Positions 1-7,053 of a stretch of 64,000 nucleotides of DNA are shown in pieces. Location: contig OZ271831.1 in NCBI GenBank assembly GCA_965601455.1, forward strand, positions 1,488,001-1,552,000. The letters run 5' to 3'. A program made the position numbers and the translations under genes. How positions within the stretch are numbered: the stretch's first letter is position 1; each line of letters begins with the position of its first letter. The notes under the pieces were generated by a model. The model worked only from the letters and a program-made list of their open reading frames with translations. It had not been told where the DNA came from and did no database searches. The DNA comes from JANQEU01 sp965601455. Its GTDB lineage: Bacteria; Bacteroidota; Bacteroidia; Cytophagales; Cyclobacteriaceae.

Positions 1-665
1 CGTTCGAATTGACCGGTATTTGCTGCGTTAATTCGGAAGTAGGTAGAAAGCTCCATTGGGCATCGAACACCTTTTGGGATGTAGCAAAAAGAGCCGTCGG
101 AGAAAACTGCTGAATTCAGAGCGGCAAAGTAATTGTCCGTAGCGGGAACAACAGAACCTAAGTACTTTTTCACCAGTTCCGGGTGACTCTCCACTGCTTC
201 ACTAAAGGAGCAGAAGATAATTCCCAGTTCAGAAAGTGTCTCCTTGAAAGTGGTAGCAACCGAAACGGAATCAATTACCGCATCCACAGCTACACCTGTC
301 AATCTTTTCTGCTCGGTCAGGGATATACCCAGACGCTCAAATGTCTTTAGCAATTCAGGGTCGACCTCATCCAGGCTGGTAGGTTTCTTCTCTTGTTTAG
401 GTGCAGAGTAATATTTGATATCCTGGTAATCGATAGGAGGATAGTCAACATTTGGCCATGTTGGCTCCTTCATTTCTTTCCAGTGTCGGAAAGCCTCTAA
501 TCGCCACTGATATAGCCAGTCTGGTTCGTTTTTCTTGGTGCTTATGAAACGAATTATTTCCTCATTCAGACCTTTCGGAGCTTCGTCTGCCTCAAAATCC
601 ACATACCATCCGTGCTCGTATTCTTTAGAGGTAAATTCTTGTAATATTTGATCGTCGTTACTCAT
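1..665 (-). CDS. sufB: Fe-S cluster assembly scaffold protein SufB (5' part; runs off window start)
   Basis: SufB is a core subunit of the cytoplasmic SufBCD scaffold, on which Fe-S clusters are built using the SufC ATPase. The 221 codons visible begin MSNDDQILQEFTSKEYEHGW, followed by the typical DWLYQWRLEAFRHWKEM segment and the conserved run YCYIPKG/CPMELSTYFRIN (here FCYIPKGVRCPMELSTYF) near the window edge. SufB is normally about 480 residues, so a little under half is present and the C-terminal core is missing. The start is the ATG at 663-665; no other in-frame start fits the family N-terminus better. The rest of a suf operon would lie to the left of the window. Recognition is from family memory and is strong. 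Confidence 0.93.
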   Translation of the reverse strand, partial: MSNDDQILQEFTSKEYEHGWYVDFEADEAPKGLNEEIIRFISTKKNEPDWLYQWRLEAFRHWKEMKEPTWPNVDYPPIDYQDIKYYSAPKQEKKPTSLDEVDPELLKTFERLGISLTEQKRLTGVAVDAVIDSVSVATTFKETLSELGIIFCSFSEAVESHPELVKKYLGSVVPATDNYFAALNSAVFSDGSFCYIPKGVRCPMELSTYFRINAANTGQFE

Positions 666-765
666 AGGTTTAATTACCCTTGCTGTTGAAGTTACAAAAG
701 TACTTATTTATATTGATTCTAAATAAGAATCAATTCCTTTCTAAAAAGGTTCTAACAAGTGGAAA

Positions 766-1230
766 TTAAATAAAGTTTATGTGCCTATTGAGGCTTTCAT
801 CGAGGGAAATGAAGGTTTCGGTTCGCTCAATACCTTCTACTTTCTGGATTTTATCGTGTAAGACGTCTTTAAGGTGTTGGGTATCTCGACAATGTATTTT
901 AATGAAGATGTTGTAATTACCTGTGGTGTAATGAATTTTCACAATTTCAGGAATGAGTTTAAGTTGGGCGACAGCCTTATCATATAATGAACTTCTTTCA
1001 AGGTATATTCCCATGAAGCAAGTGACGTCGAATCCGAGTTTGGAATAGTCCATTTTGAGGGTAGTACCTCGTACGATTCCCATTTCTTCCAGTTTTTTCA
1101 TTCGTACGTGGACCGTTCCACCGGATACAAAGACCTTTTTTGCCACTTCCGTATAAGGAATTTTGGCATCTTCCATCAAAATGTTAAGGATCTTCAGGTC
1201 AATATTATCAATTTCATAATTCTTGCTCAT
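766..1230 (-). CDS. Lrp/AsnC family transcriptional regulator
   Basis: A 154-residue one-domain-plus-RAM regulator of the feast/famine type. An N-terminal winged HTH lies at about residues 10-60 (IDLKILNILMEDAKIPYTEV, then the recognition helix around SGGTVHVRMKKLEEMGI). The C-terminal RAM ligand-binding and oligomerisation domain covers about 70-150, with the usual TGNYNIFIKI strand. I place the start at the ATG at 1228-1230 (MSKNYEID) rather than the upstream TTG, because family members begin just before the HTH. It is transcribed away from the tRNA-like gene, and the two promoters must share the roughly 150-bp gap. Ligand and targets cannot be read from sequence; amino-acid responsive control is usual for the family. 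Confidence 0.9.
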   Translation of the reverse strand: MSKNYEIDNIDLKILNILMEDAKIPYTEVAKKVFVSGGTVHVRMKKLEEMGIVRGTTLKMDYSKLGFDVTCFMGIYLERSSLYDKAVAQLKLIPEIVKIHYTTGNYNIFIKIHCRDTQHLKDVLHDKIQKVEGIERTETFISLDESLNRHINFI

Positions 1231-1340
1231 ATCGGGGTGAGTAAATTGTGATGAATACAATGATTAGCCTATAAAAGTAGCTTGTATCGAAAAATTAATC
1301 AAAATATTTGAAAAATTTTTAATTAAATATCCGATGACCT

Positions 1341-1348
1341 TACATTTG
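1341..1348 (+). promoter_or_regulatory. Bacteroidota -7 box (TACATTTG) of the tRNA-like gene
   Basis: TACATTTG matches the Bacteroidota -7 consensus TAnnTTTG exactly. It lies 38 bp upstream of the first base of the tRNA cloverleaf. A start site 5-8 bp downstream would give a short leader containing the hairpin CAGATG-AGAAG-CATCTG at 1364-1380. I do not see a clear -33 TTTG at the usual 19-21 bp spacing, so this is a half-supported promoter. Confidence 0.45.
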
Positions 1349-1386
1349 AACAATCAAACACAGCAGATGAGAAGCATCTGTTACAC

Positions 1387-1511
1387 TGTAGGGTGATGAA
1401 ACTGGCAGACATGCCCTCCTGTCTCGGGGGTGAAGATAAGGGACAAAGCACATATGGAGCTCGTGTGTGCCTAACTGCTTCGTGGAGGTTCGAATCCTTC
1501 TCCTACAGCCA
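1387..1511 (+). tRNA. Atypical class II tRNA-like gene, anticodon GUC, 53-nt variable region
   Basis: A full cloverleaf can be drawn by hand. Acceptor: 1387-1393 (TGTAGGG) pairs with 1501-1507 (TCCTACA), one G-U. T8-G9 follow. The D-arm has a 3-bp stem 1396-1398/1410-1412 and loop AAACTGGCAGA with GG18-19. The anticodon stem is 1414-1418/1426-1430 (one G-U) with loop CTGTCTC, giving anticodon GTC at 1421-1423. The T-arm is 1484-1488/1496-1500 with canonical loop TTCGAAT; G73 at 1508; CCA encoded at 1509-1511. The variable region (1431-1483) is 53 nt, against up to about 24 in ordinary class II tRNAs, and folds into a 7-bp hairpin (1448-1454/1464-1470) on a weaker GAAG/CTTC base. The D-loop looks like tRNA-Leu, G73 suits tRNA-Ser, the anticodon is Asp type, and base 37 is T rather than a purine. 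It may be a functional odd tRNA, an allo-tRNA-like molecule, or a tRNA-derived regulatory RNA. Confidence 0.75.
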
Positions 1512-1539
1512 TCATTTTTGGGTTAATGTTGTTTATTTG

Positions 1540-1571
1540 AAAAGGTCTTCGTAGGGGTGCGAAGGCCTTTT
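1540..1571 (+). terminator. Rho-independent terminator of the tRNA-like gene
   Basis: A 12-bp stem (AAAAGGTCTTCG / CGAAGGCCTTTT, one G-U pair) with loop TAGGGGTG is followed by TGTTTTTTAA. It starts 28 bp after the encoded CCA, so the tRNA-like gene appears to be a single-gene transcription unit. Confidence 0.85.
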
Positions 1572-1877
1572 GTTTTTTAATCGCTCCCTGTTGTACCTCA
1601 CTATACTATTTGTATAAAAGTTTTCTTTATCTCGTCCAAAATATACATCTGTCATTACTGAAATCCAGTACTCAGGATTTTGTTCGTTCAATTGGATTTC
1701 TCAACCATTATCTATCATAGGTCTGCCTCTGGTGAGTCTAACCCATTAGGATTTTACTATTTCTACATAGTTGGCGGTCTAAAGAACAATCATTATGCGA
1801 CATTCTAATATTCAATATATAGATGCGGCTTGACAGAAGTCATATGAATTGTCCATCAACCTGATGAAATTAGTAGA
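1572..1877. other. Intergenic stretch without recognisable features
   Basis: About 300 bp between the terminator of the tRNA-like gene and the next ORF. I see no convincing ORF, RNA fold or repeat here. It presumably holds the promoter of the 128-residue lipoprotein gene, but no clear -33/-7 pair was found. Confidence 0.4.
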
Positions 1878-2264
1878 GTGTCCAGGATATGTCAAATAAT
1901 ATCAATTCTGATAGTCTTGCTAACCTACTCGTGCGTCCCCAAAGTTTTTGGACCACCTATTTCTCAATTTGATCTAGATACACTGGTTGACCGAGAGATT
2001 GAGTTAAGAATTACTTTCAGAACTACGAAGAAGATGTTTATCACGCGCATTGAAAAGGATTCAAATGCGGTCTACAGTTGTAAAGATGGGAATAATCCCA
2101 ATTGGGTAGTTTACTTCAGAGAAGAGGACATAAAGTACATACAATACGTAGATAAAAGGGATGTTCTAATGAATAATATTCTTTGGATTTCTGGTAGTCT
2201 GGCAATACTATTTGGTCTTTATCTTATTATATCAAATATGGGTTTTGGTATGGTAGTTGGCTAA
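1878..2264 (+). CDS. Small putative lipoprotein with C-terminal membrane segment
   Basis: A 128-residue protein of unknown function. The N-terminus is a signal peptide ending in a lipobox-like LTYSC (Cys about residue 19). A short, probably beta-rich domain follows (about 35-90), ending with YIQYVDKRDV, and then one hydrophobic helix at about 97-120 (ILWISGSLAILFGLYLIIS). The start is a GTG at 1878; no in-frame ATG precedes the signal peptide, and the nearby ATG at 1864 is in another frame. The next gene encodes a longer protein with the same order of parts, so the two may be distant paralogues. No pathway can be assigned. Confidence 0.6.
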   Translation: MSRICQIISILIVLLTYSCVPKVFGPPISQFDLDTLVDREIELRITFRTTKKMFITRIEKDSNAVYSCKDGNNPNWVVYFREEDIKYIQYVDKRDVLMNNILWISGSLAILFGLYLIISNMGFGMVVG

Positions 2265-2416
2265 GAATAAAAGCCATTTCGATGAACGCGGGTAAGCATT
2301 CGTGCTGAAAGTGGATCCATAGATTGACTTTTGTTTGGTTGAACTATACTGACCTACGTCATTGCACAGCTCTTGCCAGTCCGCTATCTTAAGTAGTCTA
2401 CCATAGCCGAAGAAAA

Positions 2417-3058
2417 ATGGGGAAACATTCCTTATTATTCACAATATCCTGGTTCATTATTTTATCCTTGGCTGGCCAGGGGAGGATAACACTCACAAAG
2501 GTGAATCACGTAGGGGATACGATGATCAGAGAACTAGATCTTAGTAAACCAGTTGAAGTCAAACTACTTAGAACCGAAAGTGTTTTCATCAAAAAGAGAT
2601 ACTCCGGATATCTGAGAGTTGAAAATGATTCCTTATGGTTGGACTCAATGTATGTTCCTGTAGATAATATTGAATATATCGAAGGCAAATTCTTTAATAG
2701 TAGAAAAGAAAGAAGCGCCGGGTTAATAACGCTAACTCTTGGTTCTATTGTGGCACTATCACCCCTAATTGCCACCCTCGTCCTAAATAATCAAGTGGGA
2801 CCAATAAACCCGTTACTTATCCCACTTATTATCGTAATAGCACCGATAGTTTTTCCTGAACTTTCAATTGCCTTTTTAGCTCTTACGATTCCAGGATCTT
2901 ACTTGATGAAAATGGGTATATCCAGTATATTAGGAAGAATGAAACTAAGGACTATTAGATGGGACGTAGATATTCATGACTCTGTAACGCCGACCAAAAT
3001 TTTGGCACAGAATGATGAATTACGAGGTAGAGAGATGCCCTATCTCTTCTTCAAATAG
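2417..3058 (+). CDS. Uncharacterised membrane protein, possible paralogue of the preceding gene
   Basis: A 213-residue protein not recognised as a named family. It has a signal peptide (about 1-20, ending near AGQG), then a short domain in which PVEVKLLRTESVFIKKRYSG and VDNIEYIEGK resemble the corresponding REIELRITFRTTKKMFITRI and EDIKYIQYVDK of the 128-residue protein upstream. Hydrophobic segments follow at about 98-122, 130-145 and 150-170. The C-terminal 40 residues are polar. Its layout (periplasmic sensor-like beta domain, then membrane helices) repeats that of its neighbour with a longer membrane part. Start ATG at 2417. The 150-bp gap upstream suggests its own promoter. Confidence 0.6.
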   Translation: MGKHSLLFTISWFIILSLAGQGRITLTKVNHVGDTMIRELDLSKPVEVKLLRTESVFIKKRYSGYLRVENDSLWLDSMYVPVDNIEYIEGKFFNSRKERSAGLITLTLGSIVALSPLIATLVLNNQVGPINPLLIPLIIVIAPIVFPELSIAFLALTIPGSYLMKMGISSILGRMKLRTIRWDVDIHDSVTPTKILAQNDELRGREMPYLFFK

Positions 3059-3210
3059 GTACCTCGATCATCGAGAGTCGGATGATCAAAGCTTGACCTT
3101 TGTGTTTTCTGATGATCAGTCCTACAGAATTCTTACTTTCTTTCGGACAATTATGTTTTGACTTTGTTGCTAAATAGATATCACCCAATACCAGCAACTC
3201 AGAACCCCAC

Positions 3211-4977
3211 CTATATCCTCCTCAAATACGCATACAAATCATCCGACTCAGATAAAGCCAATCGCTGCTTCAATCTATACTTTCCCATTCGAGCACTTTT
3301 GGAAGTAACATTCAGGATACTTCCAATTTCATCGTTGCTGAGCTGCATGCGCACCAATGCCGCCAATCGCTTGCTGCTGACAGGCATACCCGGATGAGTC
3401 ACCTCCAGTTTGTCATAGAAATCCTTGTGTCGGTTGCCAAAGTACTTATCAAATTTTTCCCAGTCTTTTTCCATGTTCCGGGTCATTTTGATTTGATTGA
3501 TGATCTTTTGTATATCCTGGTATCGAATTTCTCTTTTCTTTCTTAATTCCCTGGCAGTTGTTTCAACTTCTGCCATTTTATTACCGAGGTCAATCATGTG
3601 AACGGTTTGTTGGCGCATTTCCGAATCTTTCGATTGGATCTCACTTTTGAGCAACCGGGTTCGTCCATTTAAATAAACGAAGGTAGAAAGAGCGATGATC
3701 GTAAGAACAATGGCCAGAAAAAGTATTTGATTCCTATGACTTTGAATCTTCATGTTCTCGTATTCCAGAGAAAGTATTTTGTTTGTGTTCTTTAAGTCTT
3801 CAATGACGATCTTGTAATGGTCCATGGCCCCATTTTGCACTCGGTTTATTGATTCGTCACTCCACGTTCTATTTAAGTCTCCATATTTGAATGCGGAATC
3901 AGGCATGTTTAGTTTTTTGTAGCTCCAGTAAAGCATGTTGGTGAATAGCCACTCCAGTTTGTGGTTGGTTTCTTTCAGGACATTGTAGCCCAGATCGCCA
4001 TATTCAATGGATGTCTTAAAATCTTCTTTCCAGTAAGCTATATGACCAAGTTGATACCAATCAGATTCTACTGCGTAGTTTTCTACGCCATCAGGCAGGA
4101 TACCTAGACTAAGGTCGATGAACTGCTGCGCAGAATCAATATTAAGGAGGAGACTCTCTATTTCTGCAAGTGTATTAAACGCATCTTTTGACACCCAGGT
4201 GAAGTCCTTGTCCAGCGAGATCTTCAAGGATTCGTACAGGTATTGTTTAGCGCTGTCTTCATTGTAATCTCTAATCCTTGAACCGATCAGACGAAGGAGT
4301 TCCGCCTTAAGGTACAGGTTGTTATTAAGTTGTGGGGCAATTTCCAGCCCAAGTTCAACGCCATAGGTTGACGAGGAATTGTACATATGGATCATGGCCG
4401 ACATGGCATTAATTTCATGAATTAGTTCTGAATCAGGGTTTTCGCGAGTAACATCCAAAAGCAACGGATTCAATATTTCCAGGGGTTCATGTGCGAAGTG
4501 ATTAGTACTCATGACCTGTACTTTTTCTAAAAGCGATTCATGGACAAGTTCATTTCTTCCTCTGTTTTCAAACAAACGAATGGCGGTATCCAATTGCATC
4601 ATTGCTGTGTCAAATTGCTTTTTGATTCTATGCACTTGAGCAAGGTCGGTAAGAAGCAGCCCCGTTGTAATTTCCGATTGGTTTGGATTTCTTAACTGAC
4701 TCCGTATGATGTGTTCGGCTGAGTCCGTATAGGCTCTTAAGTTTAAGATTCTGGCCAGACCACCCAGTGCGATGCTCTTAGGTTCTGTCTCATTTAGTTC
4801 GTCACATGTGATGATCAATTGATTGAGTCGGGTTTCAGCGCGACTGGGGTCAGACTTTATCAAAGATCGAGCATCCAGAATATCAGTGTAGAGCTCAAAA
4901 TCCTGATCAATAGAGGTAAAGGATGATGTGCTCAAAAGGACGGAAATGGTGAGAGTACGTATTGCGTTGATGAGCAT
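3211..4977 (-). CDS. TPR-containing membrane regulator with C-terminal HTH (Bacteroidota type)
   Basis: A 588-residue protein with the architecture common in Bacteroidota: signal peptide (1-22), alpha-helical TPR-like repeats (about 90-370), a transmembrane helix at about 413-433 (LFLAIVLTIIALSTFVYLNG), a coiled-coil (about 435-490, starting RLLKSEIQSKDSEMRQQ), and a C-terminal LuxR-like HTH (about 530-588, with GMPVSSKRLAALVRMQLSND, EIGSILNVTSKSARMGKYRL). The TPR part is periplasmic and the HTH cytoplasmic. The family is thought to couple an extracytoplasmic cue to transcription without a kinase; the target is unknown. Monocistronic, with start ATG at 4977. Confidence 0.8.
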   Translation of the reverse strand: MLINAIRTLTISVLLSTSSFTSIDQDFELYTDILDARSLIKSDPSRAETRLNQLIITCDELNETEPKSIALGGLARILNLRAYTDSAEHIIRSQLRNPNQSEITTGLLLTDLAQVHRIKKQFDTAMMQLDTAIRLFENRGRNELVHESLLEKVQVMSTNHFAHEPLEILNPLLLDVTRENPDSELIHEINAMSAMIHMYNSSSTYGVELGLEIAPQLNNNLYLKAELLRLIGSRIRDYNEDSAKQYLYESLKISLDKDFTWVSKDAFNTLAEIESLLLNIDSAQQFIDLSLGILPDGVENYAVESDWYQLGHIAYWKEDFKTSIEYGDLGYNVLKETNHKLEWLFTNMLYWSYKKLNMPDSAFKYGDLNRTWSDESINRVQNGAMDHYKIVIEDLKNTNKILSLEYENMKIQSHRNQILFLAIVLTIIALSTFVYLNGRTRLLKSEIQSKDSEMRQQTVHMIDLGNKMAEVETTARELRKKREIRYQDIQKIINQIKMTRNMEKDWEKFDKYFGNRHKDFYDKLEVTHPGMPVSSKRLAALVRMQLSNDEIGSILNVTSKSARMGKYRLKQRLALSESDDLYAYLRRI

Positions 4978-5063
4978 AGGTGTTAAAACTTTAGCAGGTG
5001 ACTATTGTCAAGTTCAAAAACAATTAAAATTAACGTGTAACCAGTTGATGTTGAGAAACTCAC

Positions 5064-5435
5064 TTACTCCGTGTGCTTCTTGAATACGGGGAAGTCCTCC
5101 ATAACCTGGTTGAAATTGAACCAGAGACTGCCGTCGATAAACTCTCCAGAAATCATATACCTACCGTGTTGGCAATAACACTCTTCCGGATTTAAGGCCG
5201 AGAACTCAAATCGAAGAACGTTAATACTTTCCTGATAAATGAGTTCACCAGTTAAAGTAATACTGTAGTCAAAGAAATTGTCATGGATCAAACCAATTTC
5301 AAAAAATCCCAATCCGGTCATTTTGGAAAGGGCATTAAAAGGGATCAAATTAAATCCTTCCGGTGAGGAAAGAATAAACTCACCCTGGAGGTAATCTGTA
5401 TAGATATCGTGAATAACAAAGGAGACCGAGTTCAT
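5064..5435 (-). CDS. Hypothetical protein
   Basis: 123 residues, no family recognised. There is no signal peptide or membrane helix. The sequence is rich in aromatic and beta-forming residues and carries a CYC motif (ECYCQHGRY, about residues 86-94). I start it at the ATG at 5433-5435 (MNSVSFVIHDIY); the longer reading uses a TTG five codons upstream. It lies upstream of the TPR-HTH gene on the same strand with an 86-bp gap, so cotranscription is possible but unproven. Probably a small cytoplasmic protein; function unknown. Confidence 0.5.
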   Translation of the reverse strand: MNSVSFVIHDIYTDYLQGEFILSSPEGFNLIPFNALSKMTGLGFFEIGLIHDNFFDYSITLTGELIYQESINVLRFEFSALNPEECYCQHGRYMISGEFIDGSLWFNFNQVMEDFPVFKKHTE

Positions 5436-5560
5436 ATACGTATTTATCAAATGCTACAGTCGCAATATGCATTTTGCTATGACAGTTTGATAGAAATAGG
5501 CGTATACAGATCGTCTATAGACCAGAAAAAAGTGTCTCTAATTCGTCTAATTTCAACGAA

Positions 5561-5917
5561 TTAGGAGCTTTTTCCCTCGAGATCGTATAATTCTTTGATC
5601 CAATATTCAGATTGGGCGATGAACAATTCTTGTATATCAGTGTCTGAAAACTCCGGGAGTTTGGCGATCATTTCCTCTGAAGGACTTCCTCTTAGCAAGG
5701 ATTTTAGAATACGAACCATACTTTGACGGGTCGCCTTGCCGGTTGTAACCATGATCTCAAATGACTTAAGTTTATTGATTTTGGGCGCGATCCGTTTGAT
5801 CGACTCGGACATATCCGAATCAATGTCTTCCTGGGAATTTAGAAGGAGGTTGTACGACACTTTCGATGTATTATCGTAACCTTCTATTGCCTTAAGTCTG
5901 TCCAGTAATGGGAACAT
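5561..5917 (-). CDS. Hypothetical protein, tandem paralogue A
   Basis: 118 residues, all-helical in appearance, cytoplasmic. It aligns end to end with the product of the gene immediately upstream (5920-6279): LLDRLKAIEGYDNTSKVSYN against LIDRLREIEGYENASKVAYD, LKSLLRGSP against LKSLLRNSP, and SEYWIKELY against SEYWISELY. The longer reading begins at a TTG; I use the ATG at 5915-5917, two bases after the upstream stop (TGA-TA-ATG), which suggests translational coupling. Family and function are unknown. A tandem duplication kept in an operon suggests a heteromeric partner pair, but that is inference. Confidence 0.65.
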   Translation of the reverse strand: MFPLLDRLKAIEGYDNTSKVSYNLLLNSQEDIDSDMSESIKRIAPKINKLKSFEIMVTTGKATRQSMVRILKSLLRGSPSEEMIAKLPEFSDTDIQELFIAQSEYWIKELYDLEGKSS

Positions 5918-5919
5918 TA

Positions 5920-6279
5920 TCAATTTTTCATTTGATAGAGCTCAGAAATCCAATACTCCGAGGCCTTTACAAATGTATCTTCTATTTGTCGATAATCCAT
6001 TCCTTCAACGTTTTGAATTTCTTCTTTGAATGGGCTATTCCGTAAAAGCGATTTAAGCAATCTCCTGGTGTTTTCCAGTGTATCCCTATTGGTATTATTC
6101 AGGATCTTGTAAGAACGTATCCTTTTGATATTGGGAGCAACGCGACGTACTTTTATAGCAGTAGTGGAATCAATGTCTTCCATGGCTTCGAAAAGCAGGT
6201 CGTACGCAACTTTAGAAGCATTTTCATACCCTTCGATTTCACGAAGTCTATCAATAAGATGCTTTGGTTGGTCTGACAT
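5920..6279 (-). CDS. Hypothetical protein, tandem paralogue B
   Basis: 119 residues; first gene of a two-gene operon with its paralogue downstream. It is predicted helical and charged, with conserved blocks DRLREIEGYENASKVAYDLL (about 10-29), a middle block with IKVRRVAPNIKRIRSYKIL, and LKSLLRNSPFKEE plus a C-terminal SEYWISELY. There is no signal peptide, membrane helix or recognisable catalytic motif. Start ATG at 6279. The next gene to the right is divergent, with its TTG start only 30 bp away, so both promoters are squeezed into or overlap coding sequence. Function not recognised. Confidence 0.65.
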   Translation of the reverse strand: MSDQPKHLIDRLREIEGYENASKVAYDLLFEAMEDIDSTTAIKVRRVAPNIKRIRSYKILNNTNRDTLENTRRLLKSLLRNSPFKEEIQNVEGMDYRQIEDTFVKASEYWISELYQMKN

Positions 6280-6309
6280 GATTCGAAAATTAATTAAAAA
6301 TTCAAAAAC

Positions 6310-7023
6310 TTGAGGATAGGAACTGGTAAAGAACGGCTTCGGTTTAGGAATTACAGAAAATCTAACATTTTGGTCCGATATTTTTTGATATTGACACTGC
6401 TTCTGTTTTCCAAAATTGGCAAAGCTCAGCGAACGGATTCCTCACGGTTGGTCACTTTCGCTTTTGATCTCGGTATTTCCGGTCAGGCACAGTTGATCGG
6501 ATTACCCATACCTAACGTATCCGAGGCTTTTGAAGTAGAGTATAACCTTAAACGAACGTATTTCGGACTGGGATTGAACCCGGCGGTAAGTATTTCGTTG
6601 AATAACACCTTTGACTTAAAGTATAGCCCTGTCTTTCGATATGGGTATTATCGTCGTGATGGTCGATTGGGTCCCATTGAAAGACGCTTCTTCGATGATC
6701 ATCACTTTTCTGTATCTCGTATCTATGGCGAAGGCCATTCTATTGGACTGGGTTTGTCCTGGTTTAGCAGGGGAAAATCAATCGATAATTTTGTCATACG
6801 AACATTTGATGACGGAACTACCCAGATTGATGATTTTCTCGAATTAGATTTCACGGGATGGCACATTACCTGGCAGCGGAGACTATCTGGAGGAAGGTTG
6901 AAACTTGACTACCGGCTTATACTCATACCAAGAGGGAATATCAGCTTTCTTGGCTACGACAATGGTTCAATAATTGCATTTCTTGGAGTACGATATCAGC
7001 TTTTCTCGGATAAACAAGAATAG
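6310..7023 (+). CDS. Putative outer-membrane beta-barrel-like secreted protein
   Basis: About 215-237 residues depending on the start. The signal peptide reads LVRYFLILTLLLFSKIGKAQ; a TTG at 6370 directly before it may be the true start, and the TTG at 6310 gives a longer N-terminus. There is no in-frame ATG ahead of the signal. The mature part has alternating beta-strands with aromatic girdles (FRYGYYRRD, GWHITWQRRLSG) and ends with a terminal aromatic strand FLGVRYQLF, a pattern typical of small outer-membrane beta-barrels. No named family recognised. It precedes the sugar-isomerase-like gene by 30 bp and could be cotranscribed with it. Confidence 0.6.
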   Translation: MRIGTGKERLRFRNYRKSNILVRYFLILTLLLFSKIGKAQRTDSSRLVTFAFDLGISGQAQLIGLPIPNVSEAFEVEYNLKRTYFGLGLNPAVSISLNNTFDLKYSPVFRYGYYRRDGRLGPIERRFFDDHHFSVSRIYGEGHSIGLGLSWFSRGKSIDNFVIRTFDDGTTQIDDFLELDFTGWHITWQRRLSGGRLKLDYRLILIPRGNISFLGYDNGSIIAFLGVRYQLFSDKQE

Positions 7024-7053
7024 CTATCTTCCAGGATCATTAATCTGGAAACT

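Noticed and set aside
1448..1470. Adjacent NdeI-like (CATATG) and SacI-like (GAGCTC) sites inside the tRNA-like variable hairpin
   Set aside because: Suggestive of cloning sequence at first sight, but they are part of a natural hairpin in otherwise ordinary genomic context, with no other vector sequence. Coincidence.
3063..3075. Odd palindrome CTCGATCATCGAG after the 213-residue protein gene
   Set aside because: Only 6-bp arms with a 1-base centre and no T-run, so it cannot form a terminator; too short to call an operator alone.
3158..3397. 79-residue plus-strand ORF opposite the 3' end of the TPR-HTH gene
   Set aside because: It lies antisense to a well-supported HTH domain and has no features of its own.
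5561..6279. Toxin-antitoxin pair made of the two small overlapping-style genes
   Set aside because: The two proteins are paralogues of equal size, unlike known toxin-antitoxin pairs, and neither shows a nuclease, PIN, RelE or DNA-binding pattern.
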